Assembly: GCA_003117195.1 (NCBI GenBank)
Contig: BDSI01000029.1
Coordinates: 747,023 to 811,022 of the forward strand
Source of the DNA: Eudorina sp. 2006-703-Eu-15
Lineage: Eukaryota; Chlorophyta; Chlorophyceae; Chlamydomonadales; Volvocaceae
Length of the DNA stretch: 64,000 nt
Reading direction: 5' to 3'
The notes beneath the pieces are model-generated. The model was not told where the DNA came from. It was given only the letters and a program-made list of their open reading frames with translations, and did no database searches. Below, one piece after another: positions 23,512 to 35,790 of this stretch (position 1 is the first letter of the stretch; each line of letters starts with the position of its first letter). Both the position numbers and the translations under genes were made by a program.

Positions 23512-26500
23512 TTATTGGACATCGCCCGCCTTGACAGTAGGCGATAGCCGTGCGAGACGCGACAGCAACAGGACGGCATCGGCTGGCTCCTGCAGGAACA
23601 TGTAGGGGCTGCGTTTCGGGTCCACTTTCCTGGTCATCGCTCCCACCACGGACGAGGACAGTTGCTGAGGGGCCAACATGGTATCTCCGTAAACGATCAT
23701 CCTGACGCGGTCAGGTTGCCCACCTGAACCGCCATCGTCGTCCGCCGTCGTGCAGCCTCCCGTTCGGCGCGCCCAGTCGCCTCCTGCAGGCGCGCCGCCA
23801 CCTCCCTGCACCCGCACCCGCACCCGGCTGGGAACCCTCACAGGAAAGACACGCGACAGCGCGAGGTTGCTGAACAGGCTGAGCGACGAAAAGCATGCAT
23901 CACCGATAAAGCAACCACCTGGCGCTCTGCGGGCCGCAGCTTTACGAGGACAGCATGTACTGCCGTATGCCCCGTTCTAGCCCTGACCCTAGGCCCTGGA
24001 CCCCTGCCCAGGATCAGTGCCTCAGTAAAATTCAACACCGAACCGGTTAGAGCCGAGCCGAACGATATTGTTCCCCGTCCACGCATACCCGCGCCGCCGC
24101 CCCACCCACCAGCTATGCAGCACGTCCAGGTACTTGAGCTTCAGGTAGTCCAGCAGCAGGGTCAGGACGGGGGCGCTCCCGCGCGGGGCGGGGGACTGCA
24201 GCTGTCGGGTCAGACTGAGGGACGCCACTGCGGTGGCGAGGCTGGGCAGCGACATCATGGACACGATGGGAGTTTGGGTTGCAAGGATTCAGGGGGTGGC
24301 CCGGATAACAGATTGAGGCACAATCCTATCAGGGAGGACTGGTCTACCCTGGCGTGGTGGCCTAGCGGTTCACGAGGTACGATTAACGGTTTCATGCACT
24401 GCGGCCAATACCTTATGGCTCGTTTGATGGCGGGGCGGGCATGCGAAGCCTAGGTTATTACGGGCGCCGCCATTGCGATCGTTCTGATTAAGGAAACGCT
24501 CAAACCCTACGACAGGCGCGAACGGCAAGCCGTGCAGTGCTAAATTGGGTGAGTCAGGTGTCCCATATGCGGTATGCTGCCGGTTGGCGGGTAATGTGGT
24601 CGTATCCGCGCGGCTATTCCATGATAAGCATCATCGGCTTAATGCTCTCCACGCCCTGGAAGGATCCCTATGGCCCACCTGGCCCGACCGTCTGTTCCAT
24701 CCGCAGATTCTAATCGACGGACAGCATTCCGGCGGACCGCCAGCGCCACGACGCTGTCCTCGTAAAACAAAAGCGGGTGATCGGCCCAGTACGACAATGA
24801 TGGTGATGCCCCGGGTGTACCCTGCAGCGGTGCAATCGCCGATTCATGAGGGTAGCTGCAAAGCTGACGATAACCAACCACAGGCACAGGCCGACGTCCA
24901 CGGCGCTGAACACAGCTTAACATGGGCCGTAGTTATGTCGGCCACTGCCTTATATCCTCCGCCCCGAGCTCGGTTAAGGAGTGCGACTCCCGGGGAGGTC
25001 GCAACAACAGGCAACCCGATCTGATAGACCGACAACGCGCGCGCGAGACCGTCACAACCCTGTCACAATGACTGCAGAGCTCTCCTCCGGCGCTTGCATG
25101 TAGGGAAGTGGATGGGGTACATACCGTAACGACTTTCCGCCGCTTTTGTCTACAAGTGCTCTCTCCAAACCAGGAAGGACGCTGCGGGGGAGATGCTGGC
25201 AGAGTTCCAGACACGACGCTCCTCCGACAGTCGCCGCGGCAATCCCTAGAACCCAGGCGGCACGGCCCCAACGTCCGTACCTGAGGCCCCAGCTGCCGGT
25301 CGGCGGCGTTGACCTGCGGCGCCGGGCGGAATGCGGACAGGTGCGGGCCACATCGCGCGTTTTCTCGTCGTGCGGTCCCCTTGCATAACGTAAGAACAAG
25401 TCGGGTTTTCGACGGTCTTGGATGGAAAAGAAACCGGGGTTTTGCGACACGCGACTCAGCAGCTGACGCAGCACGACACCACGCCACGCCAAACTATCGC
25501 CGTATGACACCGGCAGAGCACGAAAACCACCAGGTCAGTCGCCAGCTCGCCACCATCACATCAATGCCGCCACCGCCACCACCACCTGGGGCCTCACACC
25601 ACCCACTGCGACCATCGTTCTGGATGCGCAGCACTGACATGTGGTGTCGTCGCCGTCCGCCTTCCTTAAACATGGCTGTCAATCCTACCTGCGGAGTCAG
25701 CTCCATGGGAAGTGCGCCGCTATTGTTTTCAACGGGGTGAGGACCCGCGCCAGTCCCGCGGCAGCGGTCGGTCCCCGGTGCAATGACGTGACCCGTGACG
25801 GTCAGTTAGGACAGGGAGGGGAGAGGCAGCATAAGGTAGGGGCAGCCAGGGGCAGGCAGGTGCAGGCAGTGTCAAACTGAGTGCCCGTGAAGCCGTTCCA
25901 GGCTAGGTGTGTCCCTGGGACATGGCAAGGGTACCAGTCAGGGTTCGATTATGGCCAGCGCTACGCGCGTGAACTGCATCTCAACAAGGCTTATCATGCG
26001 GCGCGAAGCCGGTCGCAACCACATATCGTATATGCCACCCTCCCCCAGGGGTGGCCACGCACTTACATACGCACCCGTACAGACAGACATTTGTTCCTTC
26101 GAACTGGAGCCCTGTACCCCTCCTTACCCGGGACCGTCTCTCAAGACGTGTAGCGGCATCGCGGGGTGGCCGGACGTGTCGGTGCTGCCCTGCGCCGGCC
26201 TCGTGTACGACACCCTCTGCCCGAACGCCTCCCCGACATTCCTGCACGCACCCGGATGGTGCGTTATCGATACCGTGTGGTCCGGGGCCGGGAAATCTGC
26301 AGTCAGCTGCGTTTGGCGTGAGGAATGCTTTCACATCATCTGACGTGAGTATGGTGCACGTCGTGGCGAGCTTGTCTCAGAACCAAAAAGCATGTGACAG
26401 GCATTCACTTCCCAGGTGGGCATCTTAAGGTTCCTAGAGCCCCCAGCGCACCGTACGACGCCTGCCAGCGGCCCGCCCTTGGCATGGCCATAGGCCTCAG

Positions 26501-28392
26501 CCCGCCGCTGCAACTCCCGTAGCCTCAGCTGCACGTGCGCCGGCAGAGCGGATACCGGATCTCTGCATCACAGTCAGCCGGTGAACGGGCGGAGATGGCG
26601 GAATGCAAGGTCCCGCACCCCGGACCCAAATCAGGCTTCCTGGTCGACAACACTGCATAATGCGTTTAGACAGGTCGAGGAGCCAGCCCGTGATGCAAAG
26701 AACAGTGAATGACAGAAACCGCATCCAAAGCGTGGCAACCTTGCAGCGTACAGCCCCTGGGCCAGTGCAAACCGCTATCGGGCGCTGAGTGTGCATGTTT
26801 GTGTTGCAATGGGAGCGCGTGCCCCTTGCCCAGGTCACCTAGCTGCAGCTGCTTGGGCAAGGCGCCGCTCGTGCTCCTGTTGCTGCTCCTGCTGCGCCCT
26901 GGCCCGCGCCCTCCGGTCGGCTGCGGCGAAGATGTCATCTGGGTCGGACGCGCTGGCTCGGCCAGCAGCATCGCCGACGGCCGCAGCGCCGGCGACGGCC
27001 GACGAAGGTGTGGGCGAAGTCGCGACCGCGGTCTCAGTTCGGTGGCTGTCCTGCTGATGCCGTTCGGCGCTCAGCTCTGGAGTCCACAGGTCACTAGCGG
27101 TTCCGCTGCCCGTGGCAGCGTCAGCCCCTGAACACGGCGAGGTTTGACGGAATACGGGAAGGGGGTGGATTGCGGACCCGCACAACCATTACAGCCAGAT
27201 GGAAGCAGACAAGTTCATAAATAAATGTATGCCGAATTCGAACGAAAGCAAGTCGCTGCCGTTCTACGCCCATAGCATCGCCAATCCGGCAACCGGAAGG
27301 ATACCCCAGGGGGAAGCGAGGTCCGAACCGGCAGTCGGCACAGGCGCATGTGTTGAGCAATTCATAACCGGCTTGACATCCCACGGCGGCTCCGACAGCA
27401 CCTGAGGCTCCCCGAACCGATGTGCCGGCGCCCCGGACAGGTGCCTAGCGCGACCTTGCGCCCGCCGGTAGGCCGGACGCAAAACAGGAACTGGGCCCTG
27501 GGCTACTAGACTTCATACACGGCTGTATGCTGTCGACCAAAACAAGTATGCTTTCCCCCAAAGTGTTTTGGTGGAAGCGTGTATGATCGAAGATGACGCG
27601 CTGTCGCCTGCGTGTGTCGGTACCTCACCATCTTTCCTCCCACTCGCTCCCTGCCAGGCGGACGGCCCTCGACCCCCACTCCGCAGATCATGCTGCTGGC
27701 GGTGCCACATATGAGCCATCTCCTGCACGGACACCACATACGACACCACATAGCTCCACGTGAGGAGCGTCGAAGTCCCTGAATTCCGTTGACTGCACTA
27801 GGGACAATGCACAGCAAAAGAGGGGCCCATAGTGGATGGCTTACACCCCGCCCATCTGGAGTTCAATGTGACAGGGAGAGGCAGGCCCCAAAGACGCAGT
27901 GCTCCTTATGTGCTAGGCAAAGCTCGTGCGCCGTGGGGAGGCGGGTTGCCTGACAGGCACATGGCCCGCTTGAAAAATACGTATTCACACTCGATTTTGT
28001 CGAATAATGATAAGTGCAGTCGAGCCCCGTGCGCTGGTACCACGCTCAGAGCCCTGTCTCCTCGCCATAGGTGCTTGCCATCGGCGCGTCCTTCGGCCGC
28101 TGACTGCTTCGGTTTGTGGCCTGTTTCGTGGGCGCCGCCCGTAAGGCTGTCGGCCCGTCCCCAGCCTACCAGCTTGGCGATCTTGGCAATGGTCTCCCTC
28201 GACACGGCAAGCTGCATATGTGCATCTAGCTGCGCCAGGAGCGCCAGATGTTCTTCGTGGTCGCGGCTGTGCGTATGCGGCTTCGGCGCCTGCTCGTACG
28301 GTGCGAGCAAGCGGCTGCGAGCCCACGTCCGCCAGTCGTAACCCGGGTTGCGAGGGCGGACGCCACCCTGCCAGGTGGATGCGAGGTGACTG
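23512..28392 (-). CDS. Unrecognised multi-exon membrane-like protein
   Basis: Probable exons, in minus order: 28392-28170 (YDWRTWARSRLLAPYEQ; LDAHMQLAVSRETIAKIAKL), 27797-27629 (hydrophobic TWSYVVSYVVSVQEMAHMWH), about 27480-27270, 27127-26839 (Ala-rich, then charged helix FAAADRRARARAQQEQQQEH), about 26750-26630 (hydrophobic LSFTVLCITGWLLDL), 26528-26462 (LRLRELQRRAEAYGHAKGG), about 26247-26128, about 25330-25120 (hydrophobic AAWVLGIAAATVGGASCL), around 24920 (AVDVGLCLWLVIVSFAATLM), around 24780-24700, up to 24110 (LLLDYLKLKYLDVLHS) and 23878-23512. The last two join in phase. Several hydrophobic stretches suggest a multipass membrane protein with a coiled-coil segment. I do not recognise the family and do not assign a function. 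The start was not found, and some boundaries are guesses. It may continue into the exons to its left. Confidence 0.35.
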
Positions 28393-29191
28393 TGCAACTG
28401 GAGAATTACATCACAGATTGAACGTCAGCTAACACACCTAGATTACAAAGTGCCGAAAACTTGCACCTGATGCCTGGTTCGGACAACTGCAGGGTGGCAT
28501 GGCATTATCCCTGATGCGATGTAGCACCACCTACCGTAGGAACTGAAGTCTCCAAGAACGTCGACAAGTCGTAAAGGGGCTGGGAACCGGTAGTTTGCGA
28601 CAACGCCCGAGCCAACTGCGCAAGACAACGAACAGCAACGAATAGTAGAAAACCCTATATTTTTTCGAGCTGATGCGGTGTACAATCTACCTACAAGTTC
28701 AGAAGCTGCATGTTGATTTGCGAGGACAGGCCGTGCAGGTGGGCTGAACTCCGGGCTTGGCGTCGGCATGAAGCTTTGCGAAAGAACTGTAAGCAAAAAT
28801 ACAGTTGGAACCAGGATTATGCAATCTGAGCGCGTAGCACGTCTGCTTACGCTGCAAAAATGCGCCATCTGCCACTGTTTGCACGCCACCCGGTTTTGCG
28901 TCTGCGTGTAGTGCAGCATATGGTAGGGCGTTGCTAATATGACGCCATGGTTTACAGAAAACCCAATCAAGGCCGGCGACGCCGACTCTCTGGTGCAAGC
29001 CTCGCATGGCTACGGTAGCGTTTTACAAATCACCAGTGGAACAATCATTTCCAAGTGTTACACATCGGGGGACATCTGCAGCCGGCTCAGGCAAAAGCTT
29101 CTTGATGCCGTACAACAGAAAATATGACAGTTGTCATCACTCAAATCTAGGATGCCTACAGCTGGCTAGAATCTTGTGCTCTTTCAAGCCC
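28393..29191. other. Divergent intergenic region
   Basis: Lies between the minus-strand gene and the plus-strand fucosyltransferase-like gene, so it may contain both promoters. A 175-codon minus frame (28970-28443) with one hydrophobic stretch is present but lacks any recognisable domain. Confidence 0.4.
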
Positions 29192-31852
29192 ATGAACCAA
29201 AGGCTCTTCAAGCAGGTTCACTGGTCGGACTACGCCCTGACATGGAATGTTTTTTGCGGAAAGAATGTACTGGCCCGCTTGCTGTTCGTTTACTTAACCC
29301 TAAACTGTCTCGTATTAATTTACGGGCAGCCTCCGGATTGTCCAGAGCCGCACAGGCAGCTGCTGCTTGACTACAAAGTTTTCCATAATGCGAACAAACA
29401 CTCACCAGATGCTCAGTACATCGTCCAGCAATGCTGGGGCGTTGGATGTGAAGGAGTAGGTAAATGATTACCTATCACGGTTTAGGTCTCGAGGTTCGAC
29501 CGCTGTTAACCACTTGGATGATATCTTGAAATGCAATACATGCTTTGGCCAATATACTGGCCCATGCAGGCGATCGAATACGCGGAACGTTGTACCTGCT
29601 ACGCATCGCTATCCAATATCGGAAAATTCTTATTGTTGACTGGACCAATCCTGCGGCCCTGACAAACTTCTTATTACCTAATGAAATTGACTGGACGTTA
29701 ACTGGGTTTGAGGATGGATTTTTCTTGGAGCCAAATACCATGAGTAAGTGTTTGGGCGCTCAGAAATTCAGGAGGTGCATAGATGCACTGCAAGCGCCTA
29801 TGGATGGCTGGAGGGGTTATACACTTGCAGTTTGCTTAAGAGCTGCATTCCTCCTGTCGTCGACATGCAGGCCTCGAAGATGTCAACAAAACGACATATC
29901 ATCACCCAGATTCAGAAGCGTACATACAACAATTCAAAGCCACCAAGGTCGGGGGCCACGTCAATCTGTTTTGGGCAAATGCCTGTGCGTGCGGACCCCA
30001 AACCCCAAACCCAAACCCATCATGCCGAGTCTACCCGTCCGACTCCCCGTTGCGACCCCTTGGACAGAAATTCGTCATAACTGGAGTGCGTCAATTTGAA
30101 GCGAATGCAACGGTAAGACTTGGTACGATTGAGTAACCAGTGATGAACCAAGCCACCACCAACTCAGCATATACGATGCATGCTTTCCAGCTCGCAAATG
30201 TCCGCCCATCTGCATGGCCGTCCATAGTGCATATGCACATAAGTGTAATGCCTTACCTTTTACGGGTAGCCCCGAACGTTGCGCCCAATTGAATGCATGT
30301 GCTCCCACAGAGGTTAGCTCCAGTTGCTGTCGGAGAGCTGAAAGAAACTGGTTCTTGCTACTACCACTTCATGTTCAAGCTCAACCAAACAATTGTGGAC
30401 CTTGGCGAAAGACAATTGCAGCATCTGTACGGGCCATCCCCTGGCAGTTATATAGCATGGCATTGGTAAGTCACCAGCAACCAACGGGTTACACTGACGC
30501 AGGGATTAATTGTGCAACTGCCGTATCCAACTGTTACGACAGCGTACACCCTTTTCAGCGGGCACGGGTCCTCGCACTCTATCCAGACCAGCAGCAATCA
30601 TGGACCGACATGTAACATCACCAATGGCCGACTGGGTGCTAAACCATAAGGGGATTGACACAACCCTACGGCGCGGTTAGACTGTTGCGACTGGTGTAAC
30701 AATAGGCGACCGAAGATTGCATGGCTTCAGGCGATGATCGACCAATTGACAAACGTTTTGGTACAACTACGAAGATGCCAAGCGTCGTACGTAGCCTTTC
30801 TTATACCACAAAGTCATGGCCTGAACTATGTCCCCGACTGAACCATCCGTTGAGCACTATGCGCACGCATTTGCCCTAAAAACGACCTAGGATTGGAGGC
30901 CCGTTTCAAGGAGCTTCGACGAGTCAGACATTGTGCGCATATACCGCACATGTTGTTGAGGGTCTAGCTTCGCGTAATACTGTCCTTTGCAAACGGCTGA
31001 TACATGCCGACAGCCTTCAAGCACCATCCTGTACCTGTACATCCAAACTGCGATGTGGTAATGAATCAGTAGGTCGTTGACATAAGAAAACGACCCTTCA
31101 GAGTACATACGGTAAACCACATGCCTGACATGAACACATGGGGTCCTCGGTAGTCCGCTGCTTTGCTGTGTGAAGACCTTCTGATGGCCCTCGAAATTCC
31201 GTCCAGCGGTACATCCAAGATGTTCTTTTATGTATCTTTGTGACTGCAGGCGGCACTACGACCTGGACTTCAAGGACGAGCAGCTGGTCGGTTTCAATCA
31301 TCTTTTATTGCAGTTGAAATGCATGGAGAGCCTCGCAAAGTCTGTTGGCATGGATCTTGTGCAGAAGCCTGCATTGCTCATCTCAGACTTCAACAGTAGG
31401 TTGGGGCGGAGTCGATGTAGGAAAGATGCAAACCACTGTTGTGCATTTCCGCAGCATGTGTAAGCCTCACGTTTATGATGTTACTGTACATAATGCTTTA
31501 CTGTTAGTTGCCTTGATATTGGTTCCCGCAGTGAAATGGTTCCACTTGCTTGGCCCTGCATAACACTTGTTGTCCCGTGATTGAATGCGCAGTCTTCCGA
31601 CAAATGGTGGTCCGGAGACAGTTTCGAAAGATTACGACACTGAACATCACGGCGAAGCACATCGACAAGGGCAAACACTCAATTGATGCGTACAATAACA
31701 TCTTCGTGGATCTGTACGTCATGTCGAGGGCGCGATGCCTCATGTACAGTCGATCGGGCTTCAGCAAGATGGCTCTCTGGATGGGGGGCAGCAGCCTGAT
31801 CAGCTGCAGTGTGGACCGGGTTTCGTGTGTCAAGCCGATTCATTACTTGTGA
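29192..31852 (+). CDS. NodZ / fucosyltransferase-like type II membrane protein, copy 1
   Basis: Exons 29192-29459, 29570-29743, 29871-30112, 30311-30465, 31250-31395 and 31593-31852 join with matching phases and encode 414 aa. A hydrophobic signal anchor spans residues ~28-45 (LARLLFVYLTLNCLVLIYG), so it is probably Golgi-resident or secreted. It is followed by CPEPHRQLLLDYKVFHNANK. The first junction restores EGVGDRIRGTLYLLRIA and then ILIVDW, matching the 'G-GDRxRG...xxxDW' nucleotide-sugar loop of NodZ and alpha-1,6-fucosyltransferases (GT23-like). Later blocks are GSYIAWHWR and, near the C-terminus, FVDLYVMSRARCLMYSRSGFS, the usual acceptor/donor-site block of this fold. It probably transfers fucose or a similar sugar to glycans; the substrate cannot be read from sequence. 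A paralogue lies at 51722-55185 on the minus strand. The Met choice is uncertain because the frame is open upstream. Confidence 0.75.
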
Positions 31853-33122
31853 TGTACGCTGCAGGGAGGGATGTGTGTATACGTCGTGTACCCAGTGCCC
31901 TGCTTGCACTACGGCCCTAACATGGCGCAGGTTGGGCTTGGTACATTCAAATTTAGGATGATTATGACATTCTATAGCTACTGACCGTGCGAGAGCAGCA
32001 TGACCGACATTTTGGTAACATTGCCTCACATGACCGTCCCATCATTGCCAGCAATTCTGTGGTGTGTTCAACTATTGGTCCTGTGCATCATCAGGCTTCT
32101 TCCGCGGGGCATGTCATTGCGTTGGTTTCTCTCGAACGAGGCGTGCAAATACCTTGCATGTATGAATATAACTTTGGTCGCTAGAAAGTTGCAGTACCAT
32201 GGTTCTTTGCGTTGCTGTTGCAGGGTGTGGCGCCATTCGTGATTGGCTGTGTGTGTGTGGAGGTCAGGATTTTGGCTTTGTCTTGAGGTGGTTCCCAGCT
32301 TTCCCAGATCAGAAGCTTGTGACTATTGCCACAGGTTGCAAAAGTAAATAGATCACATCTTTGGGGGCTTCGCTGGCGCTGACTATGTGCAGGAAGGGTA
32401 TATAATTAGGAAGCGAGTGTCCCAAGGGGGACCTTTAGTGAGGTACGACATGACCTGACAGGATCACAGGTTCTTCTGATGGCATCAGACATGGCTTAAT
32501 AGTATGAAAGCTCGTTCTTCCACGATGACGGGCATAGCGTGCGATAATTGTTATTACTACGACCAAGCGAGTGACTGAAGTGGTACCGGGTACAGTGGAG
32601 GCAGGAGGCACTACCGCATTGAGTGCCCGGTACTGAATGCTTCTATGTCGGGATCACGGATTGCTTCTTATTATATTAAGCAGATGCGGGTTCTATTTCA
32701 CGCGGCACTCCAAAGCCCGAACGAAGGGTTCGATTCATAGCCGCGTAGCTTTCGCGAATTTCAAATTATCAATTGTCTTAGTATACAACATGCACTTGAA
32801 TCCAGGACAGGCAGTCCGTCAGACCTTGATGGTACCTCAGCTTTTCCTTAAGATCTTCAACAACAAAATTGTTTACTTCTGTATTTGTATCGAGGCACAG
32901 ACGCACAGTAGCAACATCGGGCCCAGGTTTGGACGAGCGACTCACTACTAAAGCAAACCAGAGACATACGTACATGATGTCGTTACCATGTTCAGCCCTA
33001 ATTTCAGGTCTGCCATATCATCTTACATAATAATACAGCCCGTGACAATTCTTTCGCTGTCTTGAAGTGGCGGTGTGGCCACGAACAGTCCAAATGAAGA
33101 AATTCAGTTGGGTGGCTTCAAC
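31853..33122. other. No recognised gene
   Basis: Holds the 3' flank of the fucosyltransferase-like gene and the upstream region of the pyruvyl-transferase-like gene. Short frames only. Confidence 0.5.
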
Positions 33123-34407
33123 ATGGTCGATAATACTACGCGCATGGATCTGCGCAACGTTGATCAACGTCGTCCAGGCGCTCCAGACCTGAGAATCACT
33201 AATACTATTCTTGCGTTGTACCATGGTTTTGTCGGCTCTGCAAACATGGGTGATGAACTCTGCTATGTGATTTTCGGGCATCTCTTACGGGAGAGTTTCG
33301 CTGAGATGGGGCGGCATCGTGACGCTTGAGTATGATTCGCCTCTTATAGCGTTGCCGGTTGACTGGGATTGGAATTTCCGTCTTTCAAATTACACGTTCA
33401 AGGTTGTCGGCGGAGGGTCACTCATCGAGGCTCCCTATCAGAGATGGACCCAGCAGTATGAGAAGGCTGCCCCTGCCCATGTTCCCATCTACATCCATGG
33501 CTCAGGGACCATGCACCATCGTTACCAATGGCACCCCTCCAATCTGCTGGCAGTGACAGCACCGATCCTTGGTGGCGGGCTAAGAGGGCCTGTCACCGTA
33601 GACCTGCTCTCAGAGTTGATCAAGAGGAATAATGCTGGCCCCGTGAGCCTGCCTATTCTGGGCGACTCGGGCATCCTTACGTCAGCGATGTTCCCCTTGG
33701 CGTACACCCAGCTCGTGAAGGACATCGACACCTCGAGGCTGTCGACCAGCTCAGCTGGTGTGGTGTGTATTAGTGGCAACATGACGTTTGGGGGTAAAAA
33801 CCTCGTGGAGCTTGTCACTAACTGGTCAAGCAAATATACGGTCGTCCTTTTGCCAGTTGATTATACGGACAGGAAAAGATTCAGGGAGGTTTACCAGCAG
33901 GTGCTCCATACGGCAACTGGTCCGCCTGTGCCATCTTCACGTGTTTTCTTGCAAGAAGAAACCTCAAACATTAATCTCTGGCTGGCGGTGCTGCGCCGTT
34001 GTGACCTCCTTATCAACATTCGACTACACGCTATTATCGTTGCGACATCTGTTGGAACTCCTGTCCGGATCTTGACAAGGCATCCCACAGGCTGGGAATC
34101 AAAGTTCGAAGATTTTATGAGGAATACCCATGGCAATGAGCTGTGGTCAAAGTATTATGTGGACCCCGATACATTTGATGGCAGCATGGCCCAGCTGGAC
34201 GCCCTGCTACAAGCGGCAAAACTTGAGGCGCCCACTTTCAGAGCTGCGGCTCGGAGGACTAATGCTGCTACACATCAGCTTCATTTGCAGGCCTTAAAAG
34301 AATTCCTGGGGAAGGTTATCCCGAACCGGTTCCGCGCGTACAGTGATGTGCATATCAAGCTTCATCGGCACTGGACCTTTGGGGACATCGAGATGACATT
34401 TACCTAA
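33123..34407 (+). CDS. Polysaccharide pyruvyl-transferase-like protein with apparent frameshift
   Basis: Two overlapping frames together make one protein. The first (Met at 33123, or GTG-open from 33075) has ILALYHGFVGSANMGDELCY, the N-terminal 'NxGDE' block of the PS_pyruv_trans family. The second, to the stop at 34407, has VVGGGSLIEA, PILGGGLRGPVTVDLL, VSLPILGDSGIL, VVLLPVDYTD and LLINIRLHAIIVATSVGTPV, the expected later blocks of this GT-B-like fold. The family adds pyruvate ketals from phosphoenolpyruvate to sugars of surface polysaccharides; eukaryotic members exist. The frame changes at the four-G run 33307-33310: with three Gs the reading continues FAEMGGIVTLEYDSP. This may be a sequencing error or a real inactivating insertion. 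No intron is needed. No signal peptide is seen in the part found, and an upstream exon may exist. Confidence 0.75.
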
Positions 34408-35302
34408 TGACGTTTTCGTGTGACTGCCACTTGCAGGGGATTGAATAGAAAATAGATGCACGGGCGTAGTGGTGGCTGTTGTGTATGGGATGGTAGGAAG
34501 CTGTGGCATACACGCCCGTAATAATTAATAATATGACAGGATAACGCATACGATCTGACAGGATTTGTGTAATTTCGTGCGGTCAGGTGCAGGTATACAG
34601 GGAGCAGTCGGTAACAGTTTACCGTGCGACTTCGGTAGTCGAGAATGTGGCTTTTTGTGCAAGCGCAGGTAGCGTATGGTGCGTATTACCGCCTATTACA
34701 GTGGGATCGGTGGCAGTGACGGTCTGGCAAGAGCTGCAGCCGGCTAGTAATTTGGCAGTGGACTTCTCGATATTCGCTTTTCCTCAGTGGGCTTTGCTCC
34801 ACAGCTGTAGTTGGTACATCAAAGGCACTCTGGACGCCCATGGAAACTTGGCCAACAACCGAACAGAAACCTGACAGCTGTTGGTGAGACCGACTGAAGT
34901 GAACTAGTGCGGTACCGCGTGTCAGGCATGTCGATGATTGCTTGGGCGGCTGCGGCGCAGATGAGGATCCGCTGCAATCGTGGGGCATGTACAAACATTG
35001 TGCGCTGTCGGATTGGGTATGTAAGTGCCCTTCGCTTTCAGGGAGACGGAGTGCACGGCAACGGAATTCGGCCTGTACCCAGTTAACTTTCGAGCAATGC
35101 GTCGTGTTGTTCTTTCTGTAGAAGGCCTAGGCACTCTGGAGGCTTTATCCACAATGAAAGCGGGTACTGTGCGGTGCCGAGGGATCAAGCCTCCAACGGC
35201 ATCTGCAAGTACCCACTTTCCTTCTTCCGTACATCCCCAATACCTACCTAAACCAATTAACCGCTAAACAGGCTTTCCTGTGTGCCCGTCCCATTCTTCC
35301 AG
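34408..35302. other. No recognised gene; may hold missing first exon of the SGNH gene
   Basis: No clear exon. The next feature starts at an acceptor (35301-35302) with phase needing one upstream base, so a first exon should lie here, but I could not identify it. Confidence 0.4.
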
Positions 35303-35790
35303 GTGGCAGTGTCACAGCCGGCCACTTCAACAGGACGGGAATTCGAGAGGACCTGCAGTGGCATCACCTTGTGGCAAAACTGCTTGACGAGAAGTTCCCT
35401 TGTGGTCCGTGGGGCCATAACATTAGCGTCCTTGCCAAGGGATCCGTATCAGTCAAGTATTGAATTGACACTTTGGTCGGGCGGCAGGAGGCGGCCTTTA
35501 ACGGGTCCGACCTTGTCATGCCGGAAACAGCCTTCAATCAAAATGCTGTCGGAGGTGTGGCGCAGCAGGAGGTAGAAACGATTTTCTCAATGGTGACCCT
35601 TCAATCACGTAGAGTCATGCAGCAGCAGGGTGCAATGGACAGCTCTGGCCCTACTATCCGGAGCATTACGGGTACAGCAGTTATGTGGGTTGTCGCATCT
35701 AGTCGAGCTTATGATGGGCTCGGGATGTGGTGAGTAACATATGTGCGCGAGCATCCTGTGGAGGCGAGGTTTAAATTATTTGCCCATGTG

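Noticed and set aside
24345..24415. Box-A-like TGGCCTAGCGGTT considered as a tRNA gene
   Set aside because: No box B at the right distance and no acceptor or T stem can be drawn.
28443..28970. 175-codon minus-strand frame with a hydrophobic stretch
   Set aside because: Possible signal-anchor exon, but no domain, no splice partners and no homologue recognised; not strong enough to list as a gene.
34587..34874. Short plus-strand frame considered as the first exon of the SGNH-like gene
   Set aside because: No signal peptide or splice donor with matching phase could be found.
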